Assembly (NCBI RefSeq): GCF_040869045.1 | Contig: NW_027137018.1 | Span: 62,001-126,000 of the forward strand | DNA: 64,000 nt | Reading direction: 5' to 3' | From: Eurosta solidaginis | Taxonomy: Eukaryota > Arthropoda > Insecta > Diptera > Tephritidae | Part shown: in pieces, positions 39,641-52,872 of the stretch | Layout: every line of letters starts with the position of its first letter | Position numbering within the stretch: position 1 is the first letter of the stretch | Program-made: the position numbers and the translations under genes | The notes under the pieces: generated by a model | What the model saw: the letters and a program-made list of their open reading frames with translations, nothing else | What the model was told of the DNA's origin: nothing | Databases searched by the model: none

Positions 39641-41149
39641 TCAAACGTTGTTTCTCGTTGTATATCCTTTAATTCTAGAGTTAAATTGATAAATAACGTG
39701 TACGAATTTGTTTAACGCATTTGTTTTGGTTACTCGACGTCTCCGTTCTCGTGTAGCCTACATATTGCGTTTTTTTTTTAATTTGCTTACCGGGCTAAAG
39801 GTTAGCATGTTTAAAATACGTAAGTCGTTTTGTTCATCAAATTTAAGTAGATAACTCATCAGTTGTTTGCATCAGAGCGATAATTTTTGAGATAGTTATT
39901 AAAACTGTTTAAAAGTTGTCAAACGTTGTTTCTCGTTGTATATCCTTTAATTCTAGAGTTAAATTGATAAATAACGTGTACGAATTTGTTTAACGCATTT
40001 GTTTTGGTTACTCGACGTCTCCGTTCTCGTGTAGCCTACATATTGCGTTTTTTTTTTAATTTGCTTACCTGGCTAAAGGTTAGCATGTTTAAAATACGTA
40101 AGTCGTTTTGTTCATCATATTTAAGTAGATAACTCATCAGTTGTTTGCATCAGAGCGATAATTTTTGAGATAGTTATTAAAACTGTTTAAAGGTTGTCAA
40201 ACGTTGTTTCTCGTTGTATATCCTTTAATTCTAGAGTTAAATTGATAAATAACGTGTACGAATTTGTTTAACGCATTTGTTTTGGTTACTCGACGTCTCC
40301 GTTCTCGTGTAGCCTACATATTGCGTTTTTTTTTTAATTTGCTTACCGGGCTAAAGGTTAGCATGTTTAAAATACGTAAGTCGTTTTGTTCATCATATTT
40401 AAGTAGATAACTCATCAGTTGTTTGCATCAGAGCGATAATTTTTGAGATAGTTATTAAAACTGTTTAAAGGTTGTCAAACGTTGTTTCTCGTTGTATATC
40501 CTTTAATTCTAGAGTTAAATTGATAAATAACGTGTACGAATTTGTTTAACGCATTTGTTTTGGTTACTCGACGTCTCCGTTCTCGTGTAGCCTACATATT
40601 GCGTTTTTTTTTTAATTTGCTTACCGGGCTAAAGGTTAGCATGTTTAAAATACGTAAGTCGTTTTGTTCATCATATTTAAGTAGATAACTCATCAGTTGT
40701 TTGCATCAGAGCGATAATTTTTGAGATAGTTATTAAAACTGTTTAAAAGTTGTCAAACGTTGTTTCTCGTTGTATATCCTTTAATTCTAGAGTTAAATTG
40801 ATAAATAACGTGTACGAATTTGTTTAACGCATTTGTTTTGGTTACTCGACGTCTCCGTTCTCGTGTAGCCTACATATTGCGTTTTTTTTTTTAATTTGCT
40901 TACCTGGCTAAAGGTTAGCATGTTTAAAATACGTAAGTCGTTTTGTTCATCATATTTAAGTAGATAACTCATCAGTTGTTTGCATCAGAGCGATAATTTT
41001 TGAGATAGTTATTAAAACTGTTTAAAGGTTGTCAAACGTTGTTTCTCGTTGTATATCCTTTAATTCTAGAGTTAAATTGATAAATAACGTGTACGAATTT
41101 GTTTAACGCATTTGTTTTGGTTACTCGACGTCTCCGTTCTCGTGTAGCC

Positions 41150-42600
41150 TACATATTGCGTTTTTTTTTAATTTGCTTACCTGGCTAAAGGTTAGCATGT
41201 TTAAAATACGTAAGTCGTTTTGTTCATCAAATTTAAGTAGATAACTCATCAGTTGTTTGCATCAGAGCGACAATTTTTGAGATAGTTATTAAAACTGTTT
41301 AAAGGTTGTCAAACGTTGTTTCTCGTTGTATATCCTTTAATTCTAGAGTTAAATTGATAAATAACGTGTACGAATTTGTTTAACGCATTTGTTTTGGTTA
41401 CTCGACGTCTCCGTTCTCGTGTAGCCTACATATTGCGTTTTTTTTTTAATTTGCTTACCTGGCTAAAGGTTAGCATGTTTAAAATACGTAAGTCGTTTTG
41501 TTCATCAAATTTAAGTAGATAACTCATCAGTTGTTTGCATCAGAGCGATAATTTTTGAGATAGTTATTAAAATTTTTTAAAGGTTGTCAAACGTTGTTTC
41601 TCGTTGTATATCCTTTAATTCTAGAGTTAAATTGATAAATAACGTGTACGAATTTGTTTAACGCATTTGTTTTGGTTACTCGACGTCTCCGTTCTCGTGT
41701 AGCCTACATATTGCGTTTTTTTTTTAATTTGCTTACCGGGCTAAAGGTTAGCATGTTTAAAATACGTAAGTCGTTTTGTTCATCAAATTTAAGTAGATAA
41801 CTCATCAGTTGTTTGCATCAGAGCGATAATTTTTGAGATAGTTATTAAAATTGTTTAAAGGTTGTCAAACGTTGTTTCTCGTTGTATATCCTTTAATTCT
41901 AGAGTTAAATTGATAAATAACGTGTACGAATTTGTTTAACGCATTTGTTTTGGTTACTCGACGTCTCCGTTCTCGTGTAGCCTACATATTGCGTTTTTTT
42001 TTTAATTTGCTTACCGGGCTAAAGGTTAGCATGTTTAAAATACGTAAGTCGTTTTGTTCATCAAATTTAAGTAGATAACTCATCAGTTGTTTGCATCAGA
42101 GCGACAATTTTTGAGATAGTTATTAAAACTGTTTAAAGGTTGTCAAACGTTGTTTCTCGTTGTATATCCTTTAATTCTAGAGTTAAATTGATAAATAACG
42201 TGTACGAATTTGTTTAACGCATTTGTTTTGGTTACTCGACGTCTCCGTTCTCGTGTAGTATACATATTGCGTTTTTTTTTTAATTTGCTTACCGGGCTAA
42301 AGGTTAGCATGTTTAAAATACGTAAGTCGTTTTGTTCATCATATTTAAGTAGATAACTCATCAGTTGTTTGCATCAGAGCGATAATTTTTGAGATAGTTA
42401 TTAAAACTGTTTAAAGGTTGTCAAACGTTGTTTCTCGTTGTATATCCTTTAATCCTAGAGTTAAATTGATAAATAACGTGTACGAATTTGTTTAACGTAT
42501 TTGTTTTGGTTACTCGACGTCTCCGTTCTCGTGTAGCCTACATATTGCGTTTTTTTTTTAATTTGCTTACCGGGCTAAAGGTTAGCATGTTTAAAATACG
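41150..42600 (-). repeat. Right-arm multi-copy segment, copy A
   Basis: It matches 46990-48440 at a 5840-bp offset (21 monomers) and copy C at 3058 bp. Shared states are CTGGC/CTGGC/CGGGC/CGGGC, AAAATT units, GTAGTATACAT (42256), AATCCTAGAG (near 42452) and TTAACGTATTTG (42494). A private change is AAAATTTTTTAAAGG near 41570. It contains one of the three stop-free satellite frames. Confidence 0.83.
42143..42361 (-). other. Stop-free satellite ORF, 72 aa (copy 1)
   Basis: Here the monomer's usual in-frame TAG (ATGTAGGCT) is changed to ATGTATACT, so the frame runs from the ATG of GATGAGTTATC to TGA. Residues 26-48 are strongly basic (KLKKKR, then RERRRR after residue 35). There is no signal peptide, membrane span or recognised domain. 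The A-tract must be exactly 10 to keep frame, and it is here. Nothing resembles a promoter specific to this copy, and its neighbours have the stop. It is identical to the copy at 47983 because both lie in a duplicated segment. I consider a real protein unlikely. Confidence 0.15.
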
Positions 42601-44229
42601 TAAGTCGTTTTGTTCATCAAATTTAAGTAGATAACTCATCAGTTGTTTGCATCAGAGCGATAATTTTTGAGATAGTTATTAAAACTGTTTAAAGGTTGTC
42701 AAACGTTGTTTCTCGTTGTATATCCTTTAATTCTAGAGTTAAATTGATAAATAACGTGTACGAATTTGTTTAACGCATTTGTTTTGGTTACTCGACGTCT
42801 CCGTTCTCGTGTAGCCTACATATTGCTTTTTTTTTTTAATTTGCTTACCGGGCTAAAGGTTAGCATGTTTAAAATACGTAAGTCGTTTTGTTCATCATAT
42901 TTAAGTAGATAACTCATCAGTTGTTTGCATCAGAGCGATAATTTTTGAGATAGTTATTAAAACTGTTTAAAGGTTGTCAAACGTTGTTTCTCGTTGTATA
43001 TCCTTTAATTCTAGAGTTAAATTGATAAATAACGTGTACGAATTTGTTTAACGCATTTGTTTTGGTTACTCGACGTCTCCGTTCTCGTGTAGCCTACATA
43101 TTGCGTTTTTTTTTTAATTTGCTTACCGGGCTAAAGGTTAGCATGTTTAAAATACGTAAGTCGTTTTGTTCATCAAATTTAAGTAGATAACTCATCAGTT
43201 GTTTGCATCAGAGCGACAATTTTTGAGATAGTTATTAAAACTGTTTAAAGGTTGTCAAACGTTGTTTCTCGTTGTATATCCTTTAATTCTAGAGTTAAAT
43301 TGATAAATAACGTGTACGAATTTGTTTAACGCATTTGTTTTGGTTACTCGATGTCTCCGTTCTCGTGTAGCCTACATATTGCGTTTTTTTTTTTAATTTG
43401 CTTACCTGGCTAAAGGTTAGCATGTTTAAAATACGTAAGTCGTTTTGTTCATCATATTTAAGTAGATAACTCATCAGTTGTTTGCATCAGAGCGAGAATT
43501 TTTGAGATAGTTATTAAAACTGTTTAAAGGTTGTCAAACGTTGTTTCTCGTTGTATATCCTTTAATTCTAGAGTTAAATTGATAAATAACGTGTACGAAT
43601 TTGTTTAACGCATTTGTTTTGGTTACTCGACGTCTCCGTTCTCGTGTAGCCTACATATTGCGTTTTTTTTTTTAATTTGCTTACCGGGCTAAAGGTTAGC
43701 ATGTTTAAAATACGTAAGTCGTTTTGTTCATCAAATTTAAGTAGATAACTCATCAGTTGTTTGCATCAGAGCGATAATTTTTGAGATAGTTATTAAAACT
43801 GTTTAAAGGTTGTCAAACGTTGTTTCTCGTTGTATATCCTTTAATTCTAGAGTTAAATTGATAAATAACGTGTACGAATTTGTTTAACGTATTTGTTTTG
43901 GTTACTCGACGTCTCCGTTCTCGTGTAGCCTACATATTGCGTTTTTTTTTAATTTGCTTACCGGGCTAAAGGTTAGCATGTTTAAAATACGTAAGTCGTT
44001 TTGTTCATCAAATTTAAGTAGATAACTCATCAGTTGTTTGCATCAGAGCGACAATTTTTGAGATAGTTATTAAAACTGTTTAAAGGTTGTCAAACGTTGT
44101 TTCTCGTTGTATATCCTTTAATTCTAGAGTTAAATTGATAAATAACGTGTACGAATTTGTTTAACGCATTTGTTTTGGTTACTCGACGTCTCCGTTCTCG
44201 TGTAGCCTACATATTGCGTTTTTTTTTTA

Positions 44230-44640
44230 ATTTGCTTACCGGGCTAAAGGTTAGCATGTTTAAAATACGTAAGTCGTTTTGTTCATCATATTTAAGTAGA
44301 TAACTCATCAGTTGTTTGCATCAGAGCGATAATTTTTGAGATAGTTATTAAAACTGTTTAAAGGTTGTCAAACGTTGTTTCTCGTTGTATATCCTTTAAT
44401 CCTAGAGTTAAATTGATAAATAACGTGTACGAATTTGTTTAACGTATTTGTTTTGGTTACTCGACGTCTCCGTTCTCGTGTAGCCTACATATTGCGTTTT
44501 TTTTTTAATTTGCTTACCGGGCTAAAGGTTAGCATGTTTAAAATACGTAAGTCGTTTTGTTCATCAAATTTAAGTAGATAACTCATCAGTTGTTTGCATC
44601 AGAGCGATAATTTTTGAGATAGTTATTAAAACTGTTTAAA
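44230..44640 (-). repeat. Right-arm multi-copy segment, copy D (partial)
   Basis: It carries AATCCTAGAG (near 44399) and TTAACGTATTTG (44441), 1947 bp (7 monomers) after copy A and 3893 bp (14 monomers) before copy B. It lacks the GTAGTATACAT change, so only about 1.5 units match. Confidence 0.7.
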
Positions 44641-46989
44641 GGTTGTCAAACGTTGTTTCTCGTTGTATATCCTTTAATTCTAGAGTTAAATTGATAAATA
44701 ACGTGTACGAATTTGTTTAACGCATTTGTTTTGGTTACTCGACGTCTCCGTTCTCGTGTAGCCTACATATTGCGTTTTTTTTTTAATTTGCTTACCTGGC
44801 TAAAGGTTAGCATGTTTAAAATACGTAAGTAGTTTTGTTCATCAAATTTAAGTAGATAACTCATCAGTTGTTTGCATCAGAGCGACAATTTTTGAGATAG
44901 TTATTAAAACTGTTTAAAGGTTGTCAAACGTTGTTTCTCGTTGTATATCCTTTAATTCTAGAGTTAAATTGATAAATAACGTGTACGAATTTGTTTAACG
45001 CATTTGTTTTGGTTACTCGACGTCTCCGTTCTCGTGTAGCCTACATATTGCGTTTTTTTTTTAATTTGCTTACCTGGCTAAAGGTTAGCATGTTTAAAAT
45101 ACGTAAGTCGTTTTGTTCATCATATTTAAGTAGATAACTCATCAGTTGTTTGCATCAGAGCGATAATTTTTGAGATAGTTATTAAAACTGTTTAAAGGTT
45201 GTCAAACGTTGTTTCTCGTTGTATATCCTTTAATTCTAGAGTTAAATTGATAAATAACGTGTACGAATTTGTTTAACGCATTTGTTTTGGTTACTCGACG
45301 TCTCCGTTCTCGTGTAGCCTACATATTGCGTTTTTTTTTTAATTTGCTTACCGGGCTAAAGGTTAGCATGTTTAAAATACGTAAGTCGTTTTGTTCATCA
45401 AATTTAAGTAGATAACTCATCAGTTGTTTGCATCAGAGCGATAATTTTTGAGATAGTTATTAAAACTGTTTAAAAGTTGTCAAACGTTGTTTCTCGTTGT
45501 ATATCCTTTAATTCTAGAGTTAAATTGATAAATAACGTGTACCAATTTGTTTAACGCATTTGTTTTGGTTACTCGACGTCTCCGTTCTCGTGTAGCCTAC
45601 ATATTGCGTTTTTTTTTTTAATTTGCTTACCGGGCTAAAGGTTAGCATGTTTAAAATACGTAAGTCGTTTTGTTCATCATATTTAAGTAGATAACTCATC
45701 AGTTGTTTGCATCAGAGCGATAATTTTTGAGATAGTTATTAAAACTGTTTAAAGGTTGTCAAACGTTGTTTCTCGTTGTATATCCTTTAATTCTAGAGTT
45801 AAATTGATAAATAACGTGTACGAATTTGTTTAACGCATTTGTTTTGGTTACTCGACGTCTCCGTTCTCGTGTAGCCTACATATTGCGTTTTTTTTTTAAT
45901 TTGCTTACCGGGCTAAAGGTTAGCATGTTTAAAATACGTAAGTCGTTTTGTTCATCATATTTAAGTAGATAACTCATCAGTTGTTTGCATCAGAGCGATA
46001 ATTTTTGAGATAGTTATTAAAACTGTTTAAAGGTTGTCAAACGTTGTTTCTCGTTGTATATCCTTTAATTCTAGAGTTAAATTGATAAATAACGTGTACG
46101 AATTTGTTTAACGCATTTGTTTTGGTTACTCGACGTCTCCGTTCTCGTGTAGCCTACATATTGCATTTTTTTTTTAATTTGCTTACCGGGCTAAAGGTTA
46201 GCATGTTTAAAATACGTAAGTCGTTTTGTTCATCAAATTTAAGTAGATAACTCATCAGTTGTTTGCATCAGAGCGATAATTTTTGAGATAGTTATTAAAA
46301 CTGTTTAAAAGTTGTCAAACGTTGTTTCTCGTTGTATATCCTTTAATTCTAGAGTTAAATTGATAAATAACGTGTACGAATTTGTTTAACGCATTTGTTT
46401 TGGTTACTCGACGTCTCCGTTCTCGTGTAGCCTACATATTGCGTTTTTTTTTTAATTTGCTTACCTGGCTAAAGGTTAGCATGTTTAAAATACGTAAGTC
46501 GTTTTGTTCATCATATTTAAGTAGATAACTCATCAGTTGTTTGCATCAGAGCGATAATTTTTGAGATAGTTATTAAAACTGTTTAAAGGTTGTCAAACGT
46601 TGTTTCTCGTTGTATATCCTTTAATTCTAGAGTTAAATTGATAAATAACGTGTACGAATTTGTTTAACGCATTTGTTTTGGTTACTCGACGTCTCCGTTC
46701 TCGTGTAGCCTACATATTGCGTTTTTTTTTTAATTTGCTTACCGGGCTAAAGGTTAGCATGTTTAAAATACGTAAGTCGTTTTGTTCATCATATTTAAGT
46801 AGATAACTCATCAGTTGTTTGCATCAGAGCGATAATTTTTGAGATAGTTATTAAAACTGTTTAAAGGTTGTCAAACGTTGTTTCTCGTTGTATATCCTTT
46901 AATTCTAGAGTTAAATTGATAAATAACGTGTACGAATTTGTTTAACGCATTTGTTTTGGTTACTCGACGTCTCCGTTCTCGTGTAGCCT

Positions 46990-48440
46990 ACATATTGCGT
47001 TTTTTTTTTAATTTGCTTACCTGGCTAAAGGTTAGCATGTTTAAAATACGTAAGTCGTTTTGTTCATCAAATTTAAGTAGATAACTCATCAGTTGTTTGC
47101 ATCAGAGCGACAATTTTTGAGATAGTTATTAAAACTGTTTAAAGGTTGTCAAACGTTGTTTCTCGTTGTATATCCTTTAATTCTAGAGTTAAATTGATAA
47201 ATAACGTGTACGAATTTGTTTAACGCATTTGTTTTGGTTACTCGACGTCTCCGTTCTCGTGTAGCCTACATATTGCGTTTTTTTTTTAATTTGCTTACCT
47301 GGCTAAAGGTTAGCATGTTTAAAATACGTAAGTCGTTTTGTTCATCAAATTTAAGTAGATAACTCATCAGTTGTTTGCATCAGAGCGATAATTTTTGAGA
47401 TAGTTATTAAAATTGTTTAAAGGTTGTCAAACGTTGTTTCTCGTTGTATATCCTTTAATTCTAGAGTTAAATTGATAAATAACGTGTACGAATTTGTTTA
47501 ACGCATTTGTTTTGGTTACTCGACGTCTCCGTTCTCGTGTAGCCTACATATTGCGTTTTTTTTTTAATTTGCTTACCGGGCTAAAGGTTAGCATGTTTAA
47601 AATACGTAAGTCGTTTTGTTCATCAAATTTAAGTAGATAACTCATCAGTTGTTTGCATCAGAGCGATAATTTTTGAGATAGTTATTAAAATTGTTTAAAG
47701 GTTGTCAAACGTTGTTTCTCGTTGTATATCCTTTAATTCTAGAGTTAAATTGATAAATAACGTGTACGAATTTGTTTAACGCATTTGTTTTGGTTACTCG
47801 ACGTCTCCGTTCTCGTGTAGCCTACATATTGCGTTTTTTTTTTAATTTGCTTACCGGGCTAAAGGTTAGCATGTTTAAAATACGTAAGTCGTTTTGTTCA
47901 TCAAATTTAAGTAGATAACTCATCAGTTGTTTGCATCAGAGCGACAATTTTTGAGATAGTTATTAAAACTGTTTAAAGGTTGTCAAACGTTGTTTCTCGT
48001 TGTATATCCTTTAATTCTAGAGTTAAATTGATAAATAACGTGTACGAATTTGTTTAACGCATTTGTTTTGGTTACTCGACGTCTCCGTTCTCGTGTAGTA
48101 TACATATTGCGTTTTTTTTTTAATTTGCTTACCGGGCTAAAGGTTAGCATGTTTAAAATACGTAAGTCGTTTTGTTCATCATATTTAAGTAGATAACTCA
48201 TCAGTTGTTTGCATCAGAGCGATAATTTTTGAGATAGTTATTAAAACTGTTTAAAGGTTGTCAAACGTTGTTTCTCGTTGTATATCCTTTAATCCTAGAG
48301 TTAAATTGATAAATAACGTGTACGAATTTGTTTAACGTATTTGTTTTGGTTACTCGACGTCTCCGTTCTCGTGTAGCCTACATATTGCGTTTTTTTTAAT
48401 TTGCTTACCGGGCTAAAGGTTAGCATGTTTAAAATACGTA
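46990..48440 (-). repeat. Right-arm multi-copy segment, copy B
   Basis: This is the partner of 41150-42600, with GTAGTATACAT at 48096, AATCCTAGAG near 48292 and TTAACGTATTTG at 48334. The last CTGGC-type unit of the window lies at about 47297, inside this copy. Everything to its right is CGGGC type. Confidence 0.83.
47983..48201 (-). other. Stop-free satellite ORF, 72 aa (copy 2)
   Basis: The translation is the same as at 42143-42361, 21 monomers away. The TAG-to-TAT change arose once and was duplicated. It is an unlikely gene: short, basic, without a recognisable family, and embedded in hundreds of stop-containing sister copies. Confidence 0.15.
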
Positions 48441-49261
48441 AGTCGTTTTGTTCATCAAATTTAAGTAGATAACTCATCAGTTGTTTGCATCAGAGCGACA
48501 ATTTTTGAGATAGTTATTAAAACTGTTTAAAGGTTGTCAAACGTTGTTTCTCGTTGTATATCCTTTAATTCTAGAGTTAAATTGATAAATAACGTGTAGG
48601 AATTTGTTTAACGCTTTTGTTTTGGTTACTCGACGTCTCCGTTCTCGTGTAGCCTACATATTGCGTTTTTTTTTAATTTCCTTACCGGGCTAAAGGTTAG
48701 CATGTTTAAAATACGTAAGTCGTTTTGTTCATCAAATTTAAGTAGATAACTCATCAGTTGTTTGCATCAGAGCGACAATTTTTGAGATAGTTATTAAAAC
48801 TGTTTAAAGGTTGTCAAACGTTGTTTCTCGTTGTATATCCTTTAATTCTAGAGTTAAATTGATAAATAAGGTGTACGAATTTGTTTAACGCATTTGTTTT
48901 GGTTACTCGACGTCTCCGTTCTCGTGTAGCCTACATATTGCGTTTTTTTTTTAATTTGCTTACCGGGCTAAAGGTTAGCATGCTTAAAATACGTAAGTCG
49001 TTTTGTTCAACAAATTTAAGTAGATAACTCATCAGTTGTTTGCATCAGAGCGATAATTTTTGAGATAGTTATTAAAACTGTTTAAAGGTTGTCAAACGTT
49101 GTTTCTCGTTGTATATCCTTTAATTCTAGAGTTAAATTGATAAATAACGTGTACGAATTTGTTTAACGCATTTGTTTTGGTTACTCGACGTCTCCGTTCT
49201 CGTGTAGCCTACATATTGCGTTTTTCTTTTAATTTGCTTACCGGGCTAAAGGTTAGCATGT

Positions 49262-50890
49262 TTAAAACACGTAAGTCGATTTGTTCAACAAATTTGAGTA
49301 GATAACTCATCAGTTGTTTGCATCAGAGCGACAATTTTTGAGATAGTTATTAAAACTGTTTAAAGGTTGTCAAACGTTGTTTCTCGTTGTATATCCTTTA
49401 ATTCTAGAGTTAAATTGATAAATAACGTGTATGAATTTGTTTAACGCATTTGTGATGGTTACTCAAACGTCTCCGTTCTCGTGTAGCCTACATATTGCGT
49501 TTTTTTTTTAATTTGCTTACCGGGCTAAAGGTTAGCATGTTTAAAATACGTAAGTCGTTTTGTTCATCAAATTTAAGTAGATAACTCATCAGTTGTTTGC
49601 AACAGAGCCACAATTTTTGAGATAGTTATTAAAACTGTTTAAAGGTTGTCAAACGTTGTTTCTCGTTGTATATCCTTTAATTCTAGAGTTAAATTGATAA
49701 ATAACGTGTACGAATTTGTTTAACGCATTTGTTTTGGTTACTCGACGTCTCCGTTCTCGTGTAGCCTACATGTTGCGTTTTTTTTTAATTTGCTTACCGG
49801 GCTAAAGGTTAGCATGTTTAAAATACGTAAGTCGTTTTGTTCATCAAATTTAAGTAGATAACTCATCAGTTGTTTGCATCAGAGCGATAATTTTTGAGAT
49901 AGTTATTAAAACTGTTTAAAGGTTGTCAAACGTTGTTTCTCGTTGTATATCCTTTAATTCTAGAGTTAAATTGATAAATAACGTGTACGAATTTGTTTAA
50001 CGCATTTGTTTTGGTTACTCGACGTCTCCGTTCTCGTGTAGCCTACATATTGCGTTTTTTTTTAATTTGCTTACCGGGCTAAAGGTTAGCATGTTTAAAA
50101 TACGTAAGTCGTTTTGTTCAACAAATTTAAGTAGATAACTCATCAGTTGTTTGCATCAGAGCGACAATTTTTGAGATAGTTATTAAAACTGTTTAAAGGT
50201 TGTCAAACGTTGTTTCTCGTTGTATATCCTTTAATTCTAGAGTTAAATTGATAAATAACGTGTACGAATTTGTTTAACGCATTTCTTTTGGTTACTCGAC
50301 GTCTCCGTTCTCGTGTAGCCTACATATTGCGTTTTTTTTTTTAATTTGCTTACCGGGCTAAAGGTTAGCATGTTTAAAATACGTAAGTCGTTTTGTTCAT
50401 CAAATGTAAGTAGATAACTCATCAGTTGTTTGCATCAGAGCGACTATTTTTGAGATAGTTATTAAAACTCTTTAAAGGTTGTCAAACGTTATTTCTCGTT
50501 GTATATCCTTTAATTCTAGAGTTAAATTGATAAATAACGTGTACGAATTTGTTTAACGCATTTCTTTTGGTTACTCGACGTCTCCGTTCTCGTGTAGCCT
50601 ACATATTGCGTTTTTTCTTTAATTTGCTTACCGGGCTAAAGGTTAGCATGTTTAAAATACGTAAGTTGTTTTGTTCATCAAATTTAAGTAGATAACTCAT
50701 CAGTTGTTTGCATCAGAGCGACAATTTTTGAGATAGTTATTAAAACTGTTTAAAGGTTGTCAAACGTTGTTTCTCGTTGTATATCCTTTAATTCTAGAGT
50801 CAAATTGATAAATAACGTGTACGAATTTGTTTAACGCATTTGTTTTGGTTACTCGACGTCTCCGTTCTCGTGTAGCCTACATATTGCGTT
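49262..50890 (-). repeat. Higher-order repeat block, first copy (about 6 units)
   Basis: It begins with TTTAAAACACG (ACG at 49269), then TTGAGTAG, GTATGAATTTG, TTGTGATGG (near 49451), CAACAGAG (near 49600), TTTCTTTTGG (near 50283 and 50563), GACTATTTT (near 50443) and TTTTTTCTTT (near 50612). The same order recurs from 54261 and 56483. It lacks the TTCTCAAAC and AGCTATT changes found in the later copies, so it looks like an older or conversion-altered version. It also contains ACTCAAACGTC near 49462, a small local insertion. Confidence 0.78.
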
Positions 50891-52872
50891 TTTTTTTTAA
50901 TTTGCTTACCGGGCTAAAGGTTAGCATGTTTAAAATACGTAAGTCGTTTTGTTCATCAAATTTAAGTAGATAACTCATCAGTTGTTTGCATCAGAGCGAT
51001 AATTTTTGAGATAGTTATTAAAACTGTTTAAAGGTTGTCAAACGTTGTTTCTCGTTGTATATCCTTTAATTCTAGAGTTAAATTGATAAATAACGTGTAC
51101 GAATTTGTTTAACGCATTTGTTTTGGTTACTCGACGTCTCCGTTCTCGTGTAGCCTACATATTGCGTTTTTTTTTTAATTTGCTTACCGGGCTAAAGGTT
51201 AGCATGTTTAAAATACGTAAGTCGTTTTGTTCATCAAATTTAAGTAGATAACTCAGCAGTTGTTTGCATCAGAGCGACAATTTTTGAGATGGTTATTAAA
51301 ACTGTTTAAAGGTTGTCAAACGTTGTTTCTCGTTGTATATCCTTTAATTCTAGAGTTAAATTGATAAATAACGTGTACGAATTTGTTTAACGCATTTGTT
51401 TTGGTTACTCGACGTCTCCGTTCTCGTGTAGCCTACATATTGCGTTTTTTTTTTAATTTGCTTACCGGGCTAAAGGTTAGCATGTTTAAAATACGTAAGT
51501 CGTTTTGTTCATCAAATTTAAGTAGATAACTCATCAGTTGTTTGCATCAGAGCGACAATTTTTGAGATAGTTATTAAAACTGTTTAAAGGTTGTCAAACG
51601 TTGTTTCTCGTTGTATATCCTTTAATTCTAGAGTTAAATTGATAAATAACGTGTACGAATTTGTTTAACGCATTTCTTTTGGTTACTCGACGTCTCCGTT
51701 CTCGTGTAGCCTACATATTGCGTTTTTTTTTTAATTTGCTTACCGGGCTAAAGGTTAGCATGTTTAAAATACGTAAGTCGTTTTGTTCAACAAATCTGAG
51801 TAGATAACTCATCAGTTGTTTGCATCAGAGCGACAATTTTTGAGATAGTTATTAAAACTGTTTAAAGGTTGTCAAACGTTGTTTCTCGTTGTATATCCTT
51901 TAATTCTAGAGTTAAATTGATAAATAACGTGTACGAATTTGTTTAACGCATTTGTTTTGGTTACTCTACGTCTCCGTTCTCGTGTAGCCTACATATTGCG
52001 TTTTTTTTTAATTTGCTTACCGGGCTAAAGGTTAGCATGTTTAAAATACGTAAGTCGTTTTGTTCATCAAATTTAAGTAGATAACTCATCAGTTGTTTGC
52101 ATCAGAGCGGCAATTTTTGAGATAGTTATTAAAACTGTTTAAAGGTTGTCAAACGTTGTTTCTCGTTGTATATCCTTTAATTCTAGAGTTAAATTGATAA
52201 ATAACGTGTACGAATTTGTTTAACGCATTTGTTTTGGTTACTCGACGTCTCCGTTCTCGTGTAGCCTACATATTGCGTTTTTTTTTAAATTTGCTTACCG
52301 GGCTAAAGGTTAGCATGTTTAAAATACGTAAGTCGTTTTGTTCAACAAATCTGAGTAGATAACTCATCAGTTGTTTGCATCAGAGCGACAATTTTTGAGA
52401 TAGTTATTAAAACTGTTTAAAGGTTGTCAAACGTTGTTTCTTGTTGTATATCCTTTAATTCTAGAGTTAAATTGATAAATAACGTGTACGAATTTGTTTA
52501 ACGCATTTGTTTTGGTTACTCGACGTCTCCGTTCTCGTGTAGCGTACATATTGCGTTTTTTTTTAATTTGCTTACCGGGCTAAAGGTTAGCATGTTTAAA
52601 ATACGTAAGTCGTTTTGTTCATCAAATTTAAGTAGATAACTCATCAGTTGTTTGCATCAGAGCGACAATTTTTGAGATAGTTATTAAAACTGTTTAAAGG
52701 TTGTCAAACGTTGTTTCTCGTTGTATATCCTTTAATTCTAGAGTTAAATTGATAAATAACGTGTACGAATTTGTTTAACGAATTTGTTTTGGTTACTCGA
52801 CGTCTCCGTTCTCGTGTAGCCTACATATTGCGTATTTTTTTTAATTTGCTTACCGGGCTAAAGGTTAGCATG

